DNA from: Hyphomicrobium sp. 99
GTDB taxonomy: Bacteria > Pseudomonadota > Alphaproteobacteria > Rhizobiales > Hyphomicrobiaceae
Assembly: GCF_000384335.2 (NCBI RefSeq)
Contig: NZ_KQ031382.1
Coordinates: forward strand, 2,739,545 to 2,803,544
Reading direction: 5' to 3'
DNA: 64,000 nt
Part shown: positions 8,763 through 17,200 of the stretch, piece after piece
Numbering within the stretch: the first letter of the stretch is position 1
Layout: every line of letters starts with the position of its first letter
Notes under the pieces: model-generated
What the model was told of the DNA's origin: nothing
What the model saw: only the letters and a program-made list of their open reading frames with translations
Databases searched by the model: none
Translations under genes and position numbers: made by a program

Positions 8763-9532
8763 GCCAGATCTCCGTCCGTAATCTGGATGTCGTCATCGAC
8801 GGCCATCCCGTTCTCCGTCAGGTCAATCTCGACGTCGCGAGCGGCGAATTCTGCGTCGTCACCGGGCCGTCGGGAAGCGGAAAGACGACATTTATCCGCC
8901 TCCTCCTCAGTCAGATACGACCGACGGCTGGCGAGATCTCGATCGATGGCACTCCGATCGCTCCCTTCCCCGCTCCGGATCGCGGAGTTGTATTTCAGGA
9001 TTACTCCGTTTTTCCGCACAAGACCGCGTTGCAAAACGTTCTTGTCGGTCCGCAGTTCAAACGCTCGCGATTTCTCGGCCGCATTTTCGGTCAGGAGCGC
9101 AAAAAGCTTATCGAACAAGCGATGCAAGCGCTTTCTGATGTCGGCCTCGCACAGGCCGCATCGAAGTATCCGAGCCAGCTCTCCGGCGGCATGCGCCAAC
9201 GTTTGGCGATTGCTCAAGCCTTGATCTGCCGCCCGAAAGTGTTGCTGCTCGATGAGCCTTTCGGAGCGCTCGATCCTGAAAACCGCGCACAGCTTCATCG
9301 CGTTGTTCTCAAACTTTGGCGCGAGAGCCGCACGACGATTGTGATGGTGACCCACGATCTCGCCGAGGCTCAGACGTTGGCGACGCGGCTCGTATCCTTC
9401 GGTTTTGCCGCCGGCGGCGGTGGAACGATCGTTTCTGATGGATCTCCCCAAGCCGGCTCGGCCGTGGTCACATCCTTCACACAGAAAAGCGGCAACCCGG
9501 CGAATCGGCAGAAAAAACGCAAATACCGCTGA
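8759..9532 (+). CDS. ABC importer ATPase (SsuB/TauB-like)
   Basis: 257 residues from the ATG of the ATGA overlap at 8759. A longer in-frame start at 8669 lies inside the permease gene and is unlikely. Walker A is GPSGSGKTT (about residue 37), the Q-loop is VVFQDYSVFPHK, the signature is LSGGMRQRLA, Walker B is VLLLDEPFGALD, and the H-loop is VMVTHDLAEA. It powers uptake by the permease at 7941-8762. The last 35 residues are a basic, glycine-rich tail (NRQKKRKYR) not typical of SsuB. Confidence 0.92.
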   Translation: MSQISVRNLDVVIDGHPVLRQVNLDVASGEFCVVTGPSGSGKTTFIRLLLSQIRPTAGEISIDGTPIAPFPAPDRGVVFQDYSVFPHKTALQNVLVGPQFKRSRFLGRIFGQERKKLIEQAMQALSDVGLAQAASKYPSQLSGGMRQRLAIAQALICRPKVLLLDEPFGALDPENRAQLHRVVLKLWRESRTTIVMVTHDLAEAQTLATRLVSFGFAAGGGGTIVSDGSPQAGSAVVTSFTQKSGNPANRQKKRKYR

Positions 9533-9592
9533 CCCATCCCAAACATCCGCGTTAACATTCGCGCGGAGACGACAACAGAACGGAGATAAGCA

Positions 9593-10993
9593 ATGGTCCA
9601 GAGACCCGATCCAACCTTTCACGCATCTCCGAAACTCGCCAGCGAAGCCCCGCCTGAGAAGTTCGCCTACACGCTCCTGCTGAGCGGAGACTTCTCGAAG
9701 CCGGACGCACTAGCGATCGTCGATGTCGATCCAGCTTCGGCGCAATACGGAAAAATCGTGCACACCGTCACGATGCCGAACAAGGGCGACGAATTTCATC
9801 ATTTCGGCTGGAACGCGTGCTCGTCGGCCCTTTCACCGCTCTCCGGTCACGCCTTCATCGAGAGACGATACCTCATCATCCCGGGGCTCCGCTCGTCGCG
9901 GCTCTATATCATCGATACGAAACCGCATCCGACACAGGCAAAAATTCACAAGATCATCGAGCCGGAAGAGATCTTCCATAAGACGGGTTATTCGCGTCCT
10001 CATACGGTCCACTGCGGACCAGATGGCATCTACGTCAGCACGCTGGGCGGCGCAGGTCCCGACGGAACCGACGGCCCACCAGGCATCTTCATTCTTGATT
10101 GCGAAACCTTCGACGTGCTCGGCCGATGGGAGATCGATCGCGGCCCGCAGCTTCTGCATTACGATTTCTGGTGGAACCTGCCGCGCGATTACATGGTCAG
10201 CAGCGAGTGGGGCTTGCCGCCGCAATTTGAAAACGGAATCGTGCCGGAAGACCTGCTTGCCAATAAATACGGGCATCACATTCACTTCTGGAACTTGCGC
10301 GCGCGCCGCAACGTGCAAACCATCGATCTCGGCGCCAACCATCAAATGGCGCTTGAAGTTCGCCCAGCGCATGATCCCGCCCGGGAATATGGCTTCCTCG
10401 GCGTCGTCGTCGACACAACGAACCTCGAGGGATCGATCTGGACGTGGTGGCGCGAAGGCTCGGAATTCCGCATTGAGAAGACGGCGACGATTCCGGCCGA
10501 ACCTGCAGATCCCGAATTGTTGCCTCCCCTCCTCAAAGGCTTCGGTGCTGTCCCTCCGCTGGTGACGGATATCGATCTGTCCCTCGACGATAAATTTCTT
10601 TACGTCGCGTGTTGGGGGACGGGCGAGCTTCGCCAATATGACGTGACCGAGCCGCGTAAGCCGAAATTGGTTGGCAGCGTTCACGCGGGCGGCATCGCTC
10701 GGCGGACGCCTCGGCCCGACGGAACGCCCTGGGCAGGCGGACCGCAAATGCTCGAGATCAGTCGAGATGGAAAACGCGTGTACGTTACGAACTCGCTCTA
10801 TTCGACGTGGGATGATCAATTCTATCCCGAAGGTGTTCCCGGCGCCTTGGCAATCGTCAACGTCAATCCAGCGGGCGGCATCGCATTCGACAAAACGTTT
10901 CATGTCGAAGTCCCCGAAGGATATCGCACGCACCAAGTTCGGCTCGAAGGCGGCGACTGCTCGACAGACTCGTTCTGCTACTCATCAGCTTGA
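9593..10993 (+). CDS. mtoX: Methanethiol oxidase / selenium-binding protein SBP56 family
   Basis: 466 residues, ribosome site CGGAGATAAGCA. The full SBP56 signature set is present: EFHHFGWNACSS (residues about 64-75), SRPHTVHCGPDGIYVSTLGG, LHYDFWWNLPRDYMVSSEWG, ANHQMALEVRP, LSLDDKFLYVACWGTGELRQYDVTEP and a C-terminal THQVRLEGGDCSTD. In Hyphomicrobium and in the human homologue SELENBP1 this family oxidises methanethiol with O2 to formaldehyde, sulfide and peroxide, using copper held by conserved histidines. Unlike the periplasmic Hyphomicrobium enzyme, this one has no signal peptide, so it would act in the cytoplasm, beside the monooxygenase thought to make its substrate. The mauG and SCO-type genes that accompany some mtoX genes are not here. 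Confidence 0.85.
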   Translation: MVQRPDPTFHASPKLASEAPPEKFAYTLLLSGDFSKPDALAIVDVDPASAQYGKIVHTVTMPNKGDEFHHFGWNACSSALSPLSGHAFIERRYLIIPGLRSSRLYIIDTKPHPTQAKIHKIIEPEEIFHKTGYSRPHTVHCGPDGIYVSTLGGAGPDGTDGPPGIFILDCETFDVLGRWEIDRGPQLLHYDFWWNLPRDYMVSSEWGLPPQFENGIVPEDLLANKYGHHIHFWNLRARRNVQTIDLGANHQMALEVRPAHDPAREYGFLGVVVDTTNLEGSIWTWWREGSEFRIEKTATIPAEPADPELLPPLLKGFGAVPPLVTDIDLSLDDKFLYVACWGTGELRQYDVTEPRKPKLVGSVHAGGIARRTPRPDGTPWAGGPQMLEISRDGKRVYVTNSLYSTWDDQFYPEGVPGALAIVNVNPAGGIAFDKTFHVEVPEGYRTHQVRLEGGDCSTDSFCYSSA

Positions 10994-10995
10994 AT

Positions 10996-11655
10996 ATGAG
11001 CGACGGTTGGAACATTGGACTTTGGCTCGCGATAATCGTGAGCGGCGTCTATCACGGCGTCAATCCTGGCATGGGTTGGCCGCTGGCAGTCGCTGCCGGA
11101 TTGATGGAGCGCCGGCAATCGGCGCTCCTCGCCGCGCTCGGGCCCCTGGCCGCCGGCCACTTCCTCGCGATGACTGTCATTCTGTTGCCCTTCGGCATGT
11201 TGACGGCTCTCCAATATTGGAGCCATGAGATCCGCCTCGTGGCGGCCCTGATCGTAATCGGTGTGGGAGTTTTTCTTTTCGCCTATCGCCGGCATCCGCG
11301 CGTTCTCGCGCGCATTCCACCTAGCCAAATCGGTCTTTGGTCGTTCGCAATCGCCATTGCTCACGGTGCCGGTTTGATGCTGGTGCCGATGTATCTCGGG
11401 CTATGCACGACAAAGCCGTCATCGATGCTCGATCATGACGCTGCGATGTCGGTCGTCACGAATAACCTCGGCTTGGCAGTTCTCGTATCCGCCGCGCACG
11501 CGCTCGCCATGATAGGAGCGGGGGGCGTGGCCGCCTGGCTCACCTATCGCTATTTTGGCCTGCAAGTTCTGTCCAAAGCCTGGATCAATCTCGACGCGCT
11601 TTGGGCGGGAAGTCTCATCGCCGTCGGCGTTGTTGCTGTTGCCGGCTCTCTTTGA
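10996..11655 (+). CDS. Seven-helix membrane protein of the organosulfur operon
   Basis: 219 residues from ATG at 10996. An in-frame TTG at 10990 would overlap the oxidase stop. Seven or so hydrophobic helices. The first carries VYHGVNPGMGWPLAVAAGL, a His-Gly-x-Asn-Pro-Gly motif that resembles, without matching, the first motif of NicO/UreH-type metal transporters (HALDADH). Another His-rich spot is AIAHGAGLMLVP, and there is also SAAHALAM. It is tightly coupled to the methanethiol oxidase. Two readings fit: supply of copper or another metal to the oxidase, or export of a product such as sulfide. Neither is proven and I do not recognise a named family. Confidence 0.6.
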   Translation: MSDGWNIGLWLAIIVSGVYHGVNPGMGWPLAVAAGLMERRQSALLAALGPLAAGHFLAMTVILLPFGMLTALQYWSHEIRLVAALIVIGVGVFLFAYRRHPRVLARIPPSQIGLWSFAIAIAHGAGLMLVPMYLGLCTTKPSSMLDHDAAMSVVTNNLGLAVLVSAAHALAMIGAGGVAAWLTYRYFGLQVLSKAWINLDALWAGSLIAVGVVAVAGSL

Positions 11656-11799
11656 TGCGTCGCCCTGGCGCCGGATGTCGCCGCAGTTTCGGCTGAGGGC
11701 TGTCCAAACCCATTCCTTATGGTTGATGGCCGTTTACCTGCCACACTGAAATCCTGTCATGACTTGCAGGATGTTCGGCTACCTTCCCTCGTTAGGTCT

Positions 11800-11818
11800 A
11801 CTGTCAACGGACGACAGT
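11800..11818. repeat. Short inverted repeat before the glycosyltransferase
   Basis: ACTGTC (11800-11805) and GACAGT (11813-11818) are perfect inverted arms around seven bases, 64 bases before the chosen start of the glycosyltransferase. It could be an operator or chance; no second copy was seen. Confidence 0.3.
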
Positions 11819-11882
11819 TGAGTTAGGTTGAGGCAGGTCTTGCAGACCGATGTCTTTGCCAGCCCCTATGGGAAACCTGACA

Positions 11883-12788
11883 ATGGCAAACGATGAACAA
11901 CCAAGGGTTTTTCTCACGCTCCTCGTCTGCACCCTGGGCCGGGTGGAGCCTCTCGAACGCCTGTTGAGCTCACTAACCGCACAAACTCTCAAAAACTTCG
12001 AAGTCATCATCGTCGATCAAAATCCCGAGGGCTCTTTGGATCCCACGATCCAGAAATTCCCCGAGCTTCGCATAAAGCACTTGCGCTCGCGCCCAGGACT
12101 TTCGCGAGCAAGAAATATCGGTCTATCCGCTAGTTCGGGCCGGTATGTGGGCTTTCCTGACGACGATGTCTGGTACCGGCCGACTGTCGTGGAAGAGGTG
12201 TTCGACACCTTTCGCCGGAATCCAAAACTAAGCGCGATCACGGGGCGATTGATCGACCCTGAAGGACACCCTGTAACCGTCTATCTGCCGGGTGAAGCGC
12301 AGATAACCCGCGAAAACATTTTCGAGGCCGCCAATTCCAACACAATCTTCATCGAGTGCGCGCTCGCGCAGTCGCTGAGATTCGATGAGGGCCTTGGGTT
12401 GGGCGCGGCAAGCGAGTTTCAATCGGGCGAAGAAACCGATTTTCTTCTTCGCGCTCTAGAGCGCGGCGTTGCCGGATGGTATTTTCCGGAACTCACCATC
12501 TTCCACGACGCCGTCGATAACGGAACTCCGTTCGCCGAACGCGCCCGACGTGCAACAGCCTACGCGCGAGGTTTCGGCTATGTCATTCGAAGGCATCGCT
12601 ACCCGCCGTCCTATATTTTAGGAAAAATTGCGCGAACCTCGCTCCGGGGAGCTTTGTGTGTCGCGACAGGAGATCTCGACGGCGCACGACTGAGGCTCGC
12701 ATGGACCAACGGCGTGCTCTATGGATACAGCAAAGGCAAACCGAAGCTACCCGTCGCTGCTGAGCGGATTCACGGCAAGAAAAAGTAG
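11883..12788 (+). CDS. Family 2 glycosyltransferase
   Basis: 301 residues from ATG at 11883, preferred over ATGs at 11850 and 11868 because GGGAA lies nine bases upstream and the GT-A fold starts right after it (FLTLLVCTLGRVEPLERLLSSL). The nucleotide-sugar/metal motif is FPDDDVW, and the EETDFLLRALERG helix carries the expected acidic residue. The C-terminal 70 residues are basic with an amphipathic stretch, suggesting peripheral contact with the inner membrane. It is probably involved in surface polysaccharide or glycolipid synthesis; acceptor unknown. It is monocistronic. Confidence 0.85.
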   Translation: MANDEQPRVFLTLLVCTLGRVEPLERLLSSLTAQTLKNFEVIIVDQNPEGSLDPTIQKFPELRIKHLRSRPGLSRARNIGLSASSGRYVGFPDDDVWYRPTVVEEVFDTFRRNPKLSAITGRLIDPEGHPVTVYLPGEAQITRENIFEAANSNTIFIECALAQSLRFDEGLGLGAASEFQSGEETDFLLRALERGVAGWYFPELTIFHDAVDNGTPFAERARRATAYARGFGYVIRRHRYPPSYILGKIARTSLRGALCVATGDLDGARLRLAWTNGVLYGYSKGKPKLPVAAERIHGKKK

Positions 12789-13083
12789 GTGCGATCTCGA
12801 GCCGCCAAACCGCGTAAGATCGACCAGCGCACCGCACCAGCGGTCATCACCGTAGCTGTCGGCGTCTTGATGGCTCGACGGCTGCTGGGGGTTTGGATTA
12901 TCTGAGCGGGCGTGTTCCGATGACCGCCCGCGCAGAAGCTCTTCGACCTGCTGGACCCAACCCTCTGCGGTTGGCAACTGCCAAGACCTCCGCTAGATCC
13001 TTTTGCTCCCAGCGCGAGATGAACTTCGGACGACGTGACCCTGTTCACGCGCAGTTCCATGTATAATCGGGGCACGCCGATCG

Positions 13084-13839
13084 ATGCGGAATATCGAAAT
13101 AGGATATGTGTCGGGTCAGACCGACGAGCGAACCGAAGCTCATGCGACGACTTCCCTGAACCTTCCCTTTGTTCTCACGCACCAAACACGGATCCTGCTC
13201 GCAAACTTCGATGAGCCTCAGCGGATGCTGAGTTGGTCGCTGACGAAGCCCGGCTTTCAAATCGCCCGGCAAGTGGCTTGGATCGAACTCCGCGATGCCG
13301 ATCTGCCTGCCGATCAAGACGCCGAGGATGTCATCGCCAGCCGTATCGCGAAAGTCGGGCTAACCGAGGCGGTGTCTCTGATCACCTCGCGCGACATCAG
13401 TCGGCATCACGTATCGCGGGTCGCCGTCGAAGATACCGTCGCGGCATGCATCAGCACTGTCGGACTCTCAAACGGCGAGCGCGTTGGGCAACGCTTCGCA
13501 CCGCCCGGCACTCCGCTCGGCACCATCAACACGATGGTTCATGCATCGGTACCGCTTTCGGACGCGGCATTGATCGAGGCGATCACGATAGCCGCTGAAG
13601 CGAGAACCGCCGCCATTTTGGATTCTGAAGTACGCCGATCGGGCGTGGCAATCACTGGCACGGGAACGGATTGCATCATCGTTGCGGCGCCGCTCGGCGG
13701 CTCGGTGCGGTTCGCTGGTCTACATACTGCCGCCGGCGAAGCGATCGGTGCAGCCGTCTACAATGCAATACGCGACGGCATAGCCGCATGGCTCCAGGAT
13801 ACGGAGACCATGCAGCTAGCCGTCGGCATTGAAAGCTAG
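13084..13839 (+). CDS. cbiZ: Adenosylcobinamide amidohydrolase CbiZ
   Basis: 251 residues, about the usual length for CbiZ. Family words include ISRHHVSRVAVEDTVAACISTVGLSNGERVG, GTINTMVHASVPLSDAALIEAITIAAEARTAAI and GTGTDCIIVAAPLGG near the C-terminus. CbiZ removes the aminopropanol side chain of adenosylcobinamide (or of pseudocobalamin), giving adenosylcobyric acid, so that scavenged incomplete corrinoids can be rebuilt into cobalamin. It is cytoplasmic. Its stop lies three bases from the stop of the minus-strand membrane gene of the btuB operon, in convergent arrangement, so this is a corrinoid-salvage locus. I did not find a B12 riboswitch in front of cbiZ itself. Confidence 0.88.
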   Translation: MRNIEIGYVSGQTDERTEAHATTSLNLPFVLTHQTRILLANFDEPQRMLSWSLTKPGFQIARQVAWIELRDADLPADQDAEDVIASRIAKVGLTEAVSLITSRDISRHHVSRVAVEDTVAACISTVGLSNGERVGQRFAPPGTPLGTINTMVHASVPLSDAALIEAITIAAEARTAAILDSEVRRSGVAITGTGTDCIIVAAPLGGSVRFAGLHTAAGEAIGAAVYNAIRDGIAAWLQDTETMQLAVGIES

Positions 13840-13842
13840 CGC

Positions 13843-14394
13843 TTATGCCATTGCGGGCGTAGCAGCCTCGGGCTTGATCAAGGAAATCGCGACAGCGGCA
13901 CGATGCAACACAAGCAAACCGGCGAACGAGGCAAGATTGATCAGAAGAACGCGCTCTACGACGGCCATTGAGAAGGCTTCATCCGACGATCCGAGGATGA
14001 AACCGGCTCCGTAAAGCGCCGCCTCGTACGCAGCGAAAGCCGCGAGGAATGCACCGGCCAGCGCAACAAGCGACGATCCTGTCGCGACCGAAACAGCGCG
14101 CGCTCCCAAGAATGCAGCAATGCTTGCGACGCCGATGGCCGCGCCCCAAGCGAAGGAATCTGCCGTCAGCGGATAATCGAGAAGTCCATAACCGACGATC
14201 TGGTTCGAGAGCCAAGCCGCGGCGACCAACGCCAAACCCTCTCCGCTCTTCATTTTTGATCCGGCAAGCGCGCCGATGGCAGCGAGCGGCGCCGCGCAAG
14301 CGAAGGCCAAGCTGCCACCAATGCTGAGTGCGGCGATCAAAGCGATCCAAAGCCCGGTCGCGGCGTTGTCATTGGTGAGCGTCTTCAAGGTCAT
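13843..14394 (-). CDS. Membrane protein of the btuB operon, putative corrinoid-related
   Basis: 183 residues from ATG at 14394 (upstream in-frame starts would run into btuB). It contains five to six hydrophobic helices rich in Ala, Gly and Leu, with IGGSLAFACAAPLAAIGALAG, AAAWLSNQIVGYGLLDYP and AALYGAGFIL. It follows btuB by 82 bases on the same strand and should share the cobalamin riboswitch. Small solitary membrane proteins with this genomic habit (BtuM-like, Cbt-type) have been proposed or shown to move cobalamin or cobalt across the inner membrane. The lone Cys in the first helix is interesting because BtuM uses a Cys to bind cobalt. The assignment to such a family is not certain. No BtuFCD genes are in the window. 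Confidence 0.6.
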   Translation of the reverse strand: MTLKTLTNDNAATGLWIALIAALSIGGSLAFACAAPLAAIGALAGSKMKSGEGLALVAAAWLSNQIVGYGLLDYPLTADSFAWGAAIGVASIAAFLGARAVSVATGSSLVALAGAFLAAFAAYEAALYGAGFILGSSDEAFSMAVVERVLLINLASFAGLLVLHRAAVAISLIKPEAATPAMA

Positions 14395-14476
14395 GCGATG
14401 TCTCCTAGTTTGTCGGATATTAGCACACAGGCAATGCAAGGCGAGAGGGCGTGTAACGGCCCCCTCGCCCGGAATT

Positions 14477-16531
14477 TCAGTTCGTGAACCGAAGACCGCC
14501 GTAGACGCCGATGCCGGTGCCTTCGAAGCCGTTCGGATTTTCGTAGCGCTTGTCGAAGAGGTTATCGATCCGCCCAAAGAGGCTGACGCCTTCCTTGAGC
14601 TTATAGTCGGCAGCCACGTTGACCAGCGTGAACCCAGGCTGCGTAATAGTCGCGTAAGTTGAGCGGTCGATATCGGCCGTCTCGCCGATGTAGACCAGCG
14701 AAGCCGTCAACAAGAGCGGATCGTAGGGTATCCATCCTGCCTGGAGGCTCGCCTTATTCCGGGGACGGCGAAGAAGCTGCGTGTGCGTATCTTCGTTGGT
14801 TGCTTCCGTATAAGTGTAGTCGGCTCGGACGCGAAGGCTATCCGTGATGTCCGCCGATGCAAAGACCTCAACACCGGATGTCTTCGCCTTGCCGACATTC
14901 ACGTAGGTCCAATGGCCGGAATCGAAGCCCGAATTGATCAGGTTTGTGATGTCATTGTAGAAGTATATTGCGCCGAATTGAGCCCGGCCTTTGAAAATGG
15001 ACTGCTCGAAGCCGGCATCCATGCCAAGGCTTTCCTCGGGGGCAAGGTCGGGATTGCCTTGCGACCACGGCGAAACCATGAATCGTTGATAGAGCGTCGG
15101 CGCTTTGAACCCAGTGCCGACGCTGCCCTTCAGTTTTGTGCCCGTCGCTTCGATCAAGTAAGCTGGTGCGACGCGCCACGTCGTATGACCGCCAAAGTTT
15201 TCGTTGTCGTCATAGCGCACGTTGCTGACGAGGAAGAAGTTCCGGAAGATTTCCGATTGCAGCTCCACGAACCCGGCGCGGTTCCATTCCTCGGCGGACA
15301 ATGGTCCATTGCCGTCCCAATTGTCGAGGTGTCCGCGCTGATGCTCGGCGCCGGTCACGATCGTATAACCCGGCGCCACGCGAAGAACGCTACGCCAGTC
15401 GTATTTCACGCGTTCGCCGTCGTTGGAGCTTCTGCCCCATGTGGTATCGTTGTTGTCCGACTGAAGATTGGCGTAGTTGATGCCGAAGTAGTTGGTCAGG
15501 TTGCCGCCGAGCGTCTTCCACACGACTTCGCCGCGAGTATAGAACTGCTCATAATCCGAGCGCGACAGTGACGAATTGGGGTGGCTCGGATAGCCTGAAT
15601 CATCGCCGGTGAAATGTAGCGTCGCATCCGTATAGCGGCTGACGAAATTCACCGTGACGTCCTTTGTCACGTCAACGCCGATCTTTGTCGAATACGTCCA
15701 ATTGTCGTAACGGCTGCTGTGGTGTTCTTCGCCCGGCAACAGAAGATCGAACGGCGTCACAGGCGTATCGTCGGCTCGAAAATGCGAAACGCTGAATGAG
15801 TAGTTGTAGCGATCCGTCCCGCCGCTGATGCTCGTCGCCTGGTTGAACGTACCGAACGAGCCGCCTTCTACCATTCCGGTGGCTTTAGGCGGTCCCTTGC
15901 CCGCTTTCGTGTAGATGGCGATGACGCCGCCCAAAGCGTCCGCGCCGTAAAGGCCGCTCTGCGGGCCGCGCAAGACTTCGACGCGTTCGATGTCCGTCGT
16001 CAGCACCTGACCGAAATCGAAGGAACGGTTGGAATTGCTCGGGTCGCTGACGTCGATGCCGTCGATCAAAACCTTCGTGTGATTTGAATTTGTTCCGCGC
16101 ATGAAGACCGACGTAAGGCCGCCGGGACCACCCGTTTGCACGACGTTGAGACCCGGCACGCTTTTCAGAACATCTGGCAGCGTGCGGCGCTGCTGCGCTT
16201 GGATTTCCTTTGATGTGATGACGGTAACCGAGCTTGCGATCTGCTCGACGGGCGAGACGATGCCCGTCGGCGAAACGGCCACATCCGAATTGTCGATATC
16301 ACGCGCCGTTCCAGTGGCACCTCCGCCTGAAGCCCGAGGCGTCGAACTTTGCTGAGCGGCACTTGGCGCCTTCTTGTTCGGTTTCGGATCTGTGTCCGCA
16401 GTCACGGTGACAGCAGGAAGCTCGGTGTTAGGTGATGTCGGCACCTCAGCGTCCGCTTCGAGCGCAGAAAATGATGATAGCGTGCAGAGAAGCGTCGCAC
16501 GCGTAGTGCGGCGCATGAAGGCGCGTAGCAT
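14477..16531 (-). CDS. btuB: TonB-dependent cobalamin/corrinoid receptor BtuB
   Basis: 684 residues from ATG at 16531 with GGGGG seven bases upstream. A signal peptide ends near ALEADAE, then a TonB box (ELPAVTVTAD), a short Lys/Ser/Ala-rich linker, and the plug domain (SVTVITSKEIQAQQRRTLPDVLKSVPGLNVVQTGG, then VLRGPQSGLYGADALGGVIAIYT). The 22-strand barrel follows and closes with YGGLRFTN. The plug words match BtuB, and a cobalamin riboswitch precedes the gene, so it should import cobalamin or cobinamide across the outer membrane using TonB energy. It is first in an operon with the membrane gene at 13843-14394. Confidence 0.9.
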   Translation of the reverse strand: MLRAFMRRTTRATLLCTLSSFSALEADAEVPTSPNTELPAVTVTADTDPKPNKKAPSAAQQSSTPRASGGGATGTARDIDNSDVAVSPTGIVSPVEQIASSVTVITSKEIQAQQRRTLPDVLKSVPGLNVVQTGGPGGLTSVFMRGTNSNHTKVLIDGIDVSDPSNSNRSFDFGQVLTTDIERVEVLRGPQSGLYGADALGGVIAIYTKAGKGPPKATGMVEGGSFGTFNQATSISGGTDRYNYSFSVSHFRADDTPVTPFDLLLPGEEHHSSRYDNWTYSTKIGVDVTKDVTVNFVSRYTDATLHFTGDDSGYPSHPNSSLSRSDYEQFYTRGEVVWKTLGGNLTNYFGINYANLQSDNNDTTWGRSSNDGERVKYDWRSVLRVAPGYTIVTGAEHQRGHLDNWDGNGPLSAEEWNRAGFVELQSEIFRNFFLVSNVRYDDNENFGGHTTWRVAPAYLIEATGTKLKGSVGTGFKAPTLYQRFMVSPWSQGNPDLAPEESLGMDAGFEQSIFKGRAQFGAIYFYNDITNLINSGFDSGHWTYVNVGKAKTSGVEVFASADITDSLRVRADYTYTEATNEDTHTQLLRRPRNKASLQAGWIPYDPLLLTASLVYIGETADIDRSTYATITQPGFTLVNVAADYKLKEGVSLFGRIDNLFDKRYENPNGFEGTGIGVYGGLRFTN

Positions 16532-16784
16532 GATGACCCCCGTCGTAAGACGATGAGGGTGGATCGCCCCACAGGCGCGCCGGCAAAAGGCTCAGTGGGA
16601 CACACGCGCACGTCTTCGTTCACGCCCCCGAAGGATCGTGTTCAAACTGACGTTCGCGCGCAGAATTTCATCCGCTTAGCGCAACGACCTGCATGACCTG
16701 ACGTGGCTCCCCACCGGTTGACACATCAGCCGCCGCTACGGGTTTCCGTCCTACCGCGCCCCACGCACGGAAGATGGGCAGCTT

Positions 16785-16950
16785 GTGCTGGCAGGTCTCC
16801 TGACTCACGGCTCAGGCGTCTTCTCCGTCCTTCCCGAGGATCTCGATCTGAGACCGTCAGTGGCTTATTCGGAGCCGACTCGCCGCTTACAGTTGCGGGG
16901 GCAGTCTCGGCATTGACGCCAAAGGCGTCGCACCGTGTTCCCATTTTCAC
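16785..16950 (-). ncRNA. Cobalamin riboswitch (B12 element) of btuB
   Basis: Read on the minus strand from about 16950 down, the conserved blocks occur in order: GGGAACACGGTGC, a P-stem (GACGCCTTTGGCGTC), GAGACTGCCCCCGCAACTG and TAAGCGGCGAGTC. The B12 box AAGCCACTG follows around 16858-16866, then CGGGAAGG, and finally GTGAGTCAGGAGACCTGCC ending near 16790. This is a textbook cobalamin aptamer. It ends about 255 bases before the btuB start, so the expression platform occupies the region 16532-16785; no clear U-tract terminator was seen, so translational control or a distal terminator are both possible. It should switch btuB and its downstream membrane gene off when adenosylcobalamin is plentiful. 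Confidence 0.95.
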
Positions 16951-17200
16951 CACCTGGGCGACTTCACCCCGATGGAACCATCACGCAGCAATAAACACAC
17001 ATTCGACGATAATGAGTCAATGCAGCAAAGCTGTCACACCGCGCACCCTGATGGCACGAAGAAAATCGACGCCCGCACGTCAACGCGTTCCCACCGACTT
17101 GCCCCTGCTTGGCTCGATTTTTACAATTGCTTCTAGAATAAGCGAATAGACCTGATCGTTCGAAGACTAGATTGGGAACGCCGCCGGGAGAGAATAGAAA

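Noticed and set aside
12789..13083. Possible second cobalamin riboswitch before cbiZ
   Set aside because: No GCCACTG box or other B12-element blocks on the plus strand.
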